NCBI GenBank assembly: GCA_963826795.1
Contig: CAWGYT010000019.1
Coordinates: forward strand, 1 to 64,000
Length of the DNA: 64,000 nucleotides
Direction: 5' to 3'
DNA from: CAWGYT01 sp963826795
Lineage (GTDB): Bacteria > Planctomycetota > Planctomycetia > Pirellulales > Pirellulaceae
Shown here piece by piece: positions 61,819-64,000 of the stretch. Positions within the stretch are counted from its first letter, which is position 1. Each line of letters opens with the position of its first letter. Position numbers and translations under genes: made by a program. The notes beneath the pieces were generated by a model. The model did not search any database and was not told the origin of the DNA. It was given only the letters and a program-made list of their open reading frames with translations.

Positions 61819-64000
61819 GTGACGCAACGATTGTCTGGGGCACATCTCACTGGGCCGTTCCGATCGCGCTCGTCGCCATCGCGTTTGTTGGTTTGGTTCT
61901 CTGGTCGTATGGCCGCTCTGAGTCCCGTCGTCCACTGAAATGGCTGGCCGCATCGTGCAAGATCTTAGCGGTCTTGCTGTTGACGCTCTGCCTGCTGGAG
62001 CCGCTGCTGAGCGGCGTCAGGCCGCGTCCTGGAGCAAATGTGTTCGCAATTCTCGTGGACAATAGTCGCAGTATGGAGGTGAAAGGACGCGGTTTACCAG
62101 CGGGGCCTGCACTGAAGTCTTGGCTAGGACCGTCGGATGCAGGCTGGCGAGCGAGATTGGCACAGGACTTCGATGTCCGGATTTACGCCGTCGATCGCGA
62201 CCTCCACCGCTTGGAGGGCACCGATGAGCTGGATTTCGGAGGCGATTATTCCAACCTTTCCGCTGCGCTGACGACGCTATCCGAACGGTTCGCCGATCGA
62301 CCCTTGGCAGGCGTGCTGCTCGTCAGCGACGGGAACGCGACGGATGCGCCGCGTGATCTCTCGGGCGGAGCGCTGCCGCGATGTCCAGTCTATCCCGTGA
62401 TTCCCAGCCGCGTCCAAGTGCCGAGCGACGTACGACTTGAGCGAGTGCAAGTCAGTCAGAGTTTTTTCGAAACATCGCCGACAACGGTGACCGCCGATGT
62501 CGTCAGCCACGCGTTTGCTCGTCAGCCGCTTGTCGTGCAGTTGCGCAAAGCGGGGGGCGATCTGGTCGAGGAACAGGCCCTGGTTGCCCAAGGCGATGGC
62601 CGCGGTCTGCCCGTTCGGTTTCGCTTTCGACCGGAAGAACCCGGTCTGAGTTTCTATCAACTCGCCGTCTTCCCCGCTGTGGATCGCGACCGTTTTACGA
62701 AAGGTGAGTCATCGACGGAAGCCACGTTGGCCAATAATACGCGGACCATTTTGGTCGATCGAGGAGGCGGTCCGTTTCGTGTCCTCTACCTGGCAGGTCG
62801 GCCTAACTGGGAGTTCAAGTTTTTGCGGCGAGCCCTGGAAGAGGACGAGGAGATTCAGCTCGTCGGACTGCTGCGGATCGCGAACAAGGAGCCCAAATTT
62901 CAGTTTCGCGATCGGGCCGGCGCGAGCGATACCAATCGGCTCTTCGAAGGTTTTGACGCACAATCGGAGGACGAGGCCGAGAACTACGACGAGCCCGTCT
63001 TGTTGCGGATCGGAGTCGAAAACGCAGAGGAATTGGCCGAGGGGTTTCCGAAGGACGACGAGACTCTGTTTCGGTACGATGCCGTCGTGATCGACGACAT
63101 CGATGCGTCGTTTTTCTCGCCGGATCAGATGTTGTTATTGCGTCGGTATGTGAGCCAACGCGGCGGTGCACTCCTGATGCTTGGCGGCATTGATACGCTG
63201 GTTCAAGGAGGCTACGCGCGGACTCCGTTGGGGGAGATGCTGCCAGTCTACTTGACGCGTCAGCCTCCCCTGCCGACCGACGCGACGGTTCGACTGAAGC
63301 TTACGCGGGAGGGGTTATTGGAGACTTGGACACGATTGCGGTCGACCGAAGCGGAAGAAGACACGCGACTGTCCTCGATGCCGAGTTTTCGCACCTTGAA
63401 CAAAGTCGGCGGGATCAAGCCCGGGGCGGTGGCCGTGGCGGAGGCCGTTGACGATGACGCGGCGGAACCTGCCATCGTGACGCAACGCTTCGGCAAGGGC
63501 CGCACGGCCGCCATTCTGCTCGGAGATCTCTGGCACTGGGCGCTTAACCGGCCGCGCATGGAAACGGACGACCTGGCGACTTTTTGGCGGCAAACCATGC
63601 GTTGGCTCGTTGCCGAATCGCCCCAACGGGCCGAGCTGAGGGTGAACAGCGAGGCCGGATCGGCTGCCGTTCGACTGGAGGTCGCGGTTCGAGACGCCGA
63701 TTTCGAGGCCGACGACGATGCTTCGGTCGAAATGGTCGTCACGCGGCCTTCGGGGGAATCGACCAAGCTGAGTCTCGAACCGAGCTCGGAGTTGGCGGGT
63801 GTTTATGCAGCCGAGTACTGGCCGCAAGAGAACGGCGGGTATCGCGTCACCGCTCGGGTGATCGCCGGACAAGGCGAACCCTTGATTGCCCGCGACCAGG
63901 GCTGGGTCACGGCCCCCGAGCAATCCGAATTTGATCGGCTCGAGCTGAATGTCAACGGATTGTCACAACTTGCGGCCGAAACCGGCGGTCAGTTGATCGA
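61815..64000 (+). CDS. VWA / glutamine amidotransferase-like membrane protein, cut by the right edge
   Basis: Starts at 61815 in an ATGA overlap and is open to the edge (728 codons seen). Two N-terminal helices (WAVPIALVAIAFVGLVLWSY, WLAASCKILAVLLLTLCLLE), then a VWA domain with MIDAS VDNSRSM and VLLVSDGNATDAP. The middle part is an Ig-like region, followed by a glutamine amidotransferase-like Rossmann region (FRVLYLAGRPNWEFKFLRRALEED ... YDAVVIDDIDASFFSPDQMLLLRRYVSQRGGALLMLGG ... GRTAAILLGDLWHWAL). The arrangement is common in planctomycetes and related to the BatA-like gene upstream. The 3' end is missing here. Confidence 0.9.
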   Translation, partial: MSDATIVWGTSHWAVPIALVAIAFVGLVLWSYGRSESRRPLKWLAASCKILAVLLLTLCLLEPLLSGVRPRPGANVFAILVDNSRSMEVKGRGLPAGPALKSWLGPSDAGWRARLAQDFDVRIYAVDRDLHRLEGTDELDFGGDYSNLSAALTTLSERFADRPLAGVLLVSDGNATDAPRDLSGGALPRCPVYPVIPSRVQVPSDVRLERVQVSQSFFETSPTTVTADVVSHAFARQPLVVQLRKAGGDLVEEQALVAQGDGRGLPVRFRFRPEEPGLSFYQLAVFPAVDRDRFTKGESSTEATLANNTRTILVDRGGGPFRVLYLAGRPNWEFKFLRRALEEDEEIQLVGLLRIANKEPKFQFRDRAGASDTNRLFEGFDAQSEDEAENYDEPVLLRIGVENAEELAEGFPKDDETLFRYDAVVIDDIDASFFSPDQMLLLRRYVSQRGGALLMLGGIDTLVQGGYARTPLGEMLPVYLTRQPPLPTDATVRLKLTREGLLETWTRLRSTEAEEDTRLSSMPSFRTLNKVGGIKPGAVAVAEAVDDDAAEPAIVTQRFGKGRTAAILLGDLWHWALNRPRMETDDLATFWRQTMRWLVAESPQRAELRVNSEAGSAAVRLEVAVRDADFEADDDASVEMVVTRPSGESTKLSLEPSSELAGVYAAEYWPQENGGYRVTARVIAGQGEPLIARDQGWVTAPEQSEFDRLELNVNGLSQLAAETGGQLI

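Noticed and set aside
53813..64000. Methanol dehydrogenase (mox) operon
   Set aside because: MoxR is a general AAA+ family name; no PQQ dehydrogenase or cytochrome cL is encoded nearby.

Overview
The window is from a planctomycete, most likely of the Pirellulales/Pirellulaceae type. The evidence is family content: a cytochrome c / DUF1549 / DUF1553 protein paired with a Tat-exported DUF1501 protein, a giant secreted protein opening with an LEARVLLAG motif, dockerin-like modules, a PEP-CTERM end, a redoxin-cytochrome-monooxygenase fusion, and a long MoxR/DUF58/BatA-like/DUF4175-like operon. GC content looks high (around 60%) by eye.

Layout. 1-4.24 kb is a gene graveyard: an unidentified Ala/Pro/Lys-rich remnant, then heavily frameshifted remnants of purD, a YacP-like NYN nuclease and a sarcosine oxidase-like gene. 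4.26-5.88 kb is an IS4-family element with perfect 20-bp ends, followed by a palindromic repeat cluster. 6.1-8.8 kb holds a Tat-exported mannonate dehydratase-like enzyme and a beta-propeller protein on the minus strand. 9-15.3 kb is one 2124-residue CotH-containing surface protein. 15.5-20.1 kb carries an Rrf2 regulator with a clear candidate operator, a DinB-like protein, a GT2 glycosyltransferase, an amidohydrolase and a BshC-like protein. A 196-bp tandem duplication carrying a miniature element follows. 21.1-28.2 kb has a haem protein, the frameshifted DUF1549/1553 and DUF1501 pair, and a secreted cyclophilin. 28.3-31.4 kb is a minus-strand HlyD / FtsX-type permease / ATPase efflux operon. 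31.4-34.6 kb has another miniature element, a Cys-rich small protein, a purple acid phosphatase and a repeat-rich spacer. 34.6-46.2 kb holds an MscK-like channel, a universal stress protein, a truncated HD-GYP protein abutting a YpdA-like reductase, a TM2 protein, a CHAD protein, a class II photolyase, a ferritin-like protein and a DHH phosphoesterase. 46.4-49.8 kb has a LamG/dockerin/PEP-CTERM protein and a redoxin-haem-copper monooxygenase fusion. 50.2 kb to the right edge is one co-directional run: TPR-gluzincin protease, DUF4159, MoxR, DUF58, BatA-like, DUF4175-like, and a VWA membrane protein cut by the edge.

Two themes cut across the window. First, otherwise intact genes contain isolated single-base frameshifts (near 23.14, 26.14, 47.62 and 60.0 kb, and in the IS), so assembly indels must be considered before calling decay. 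Second, short tandem repeats with 12-22 bp units and inverted-end miniature elements recur between and inside genes.

The best candidate for a poorly characterised system is the 50-64 kb envelope operon: an AAA+ ATPase, three VWA/DUF58-type membrane partners, a large coiled-coil protein and a secreted metalloprotease. The individual families are known; what this combination does is not evident from the sequence.
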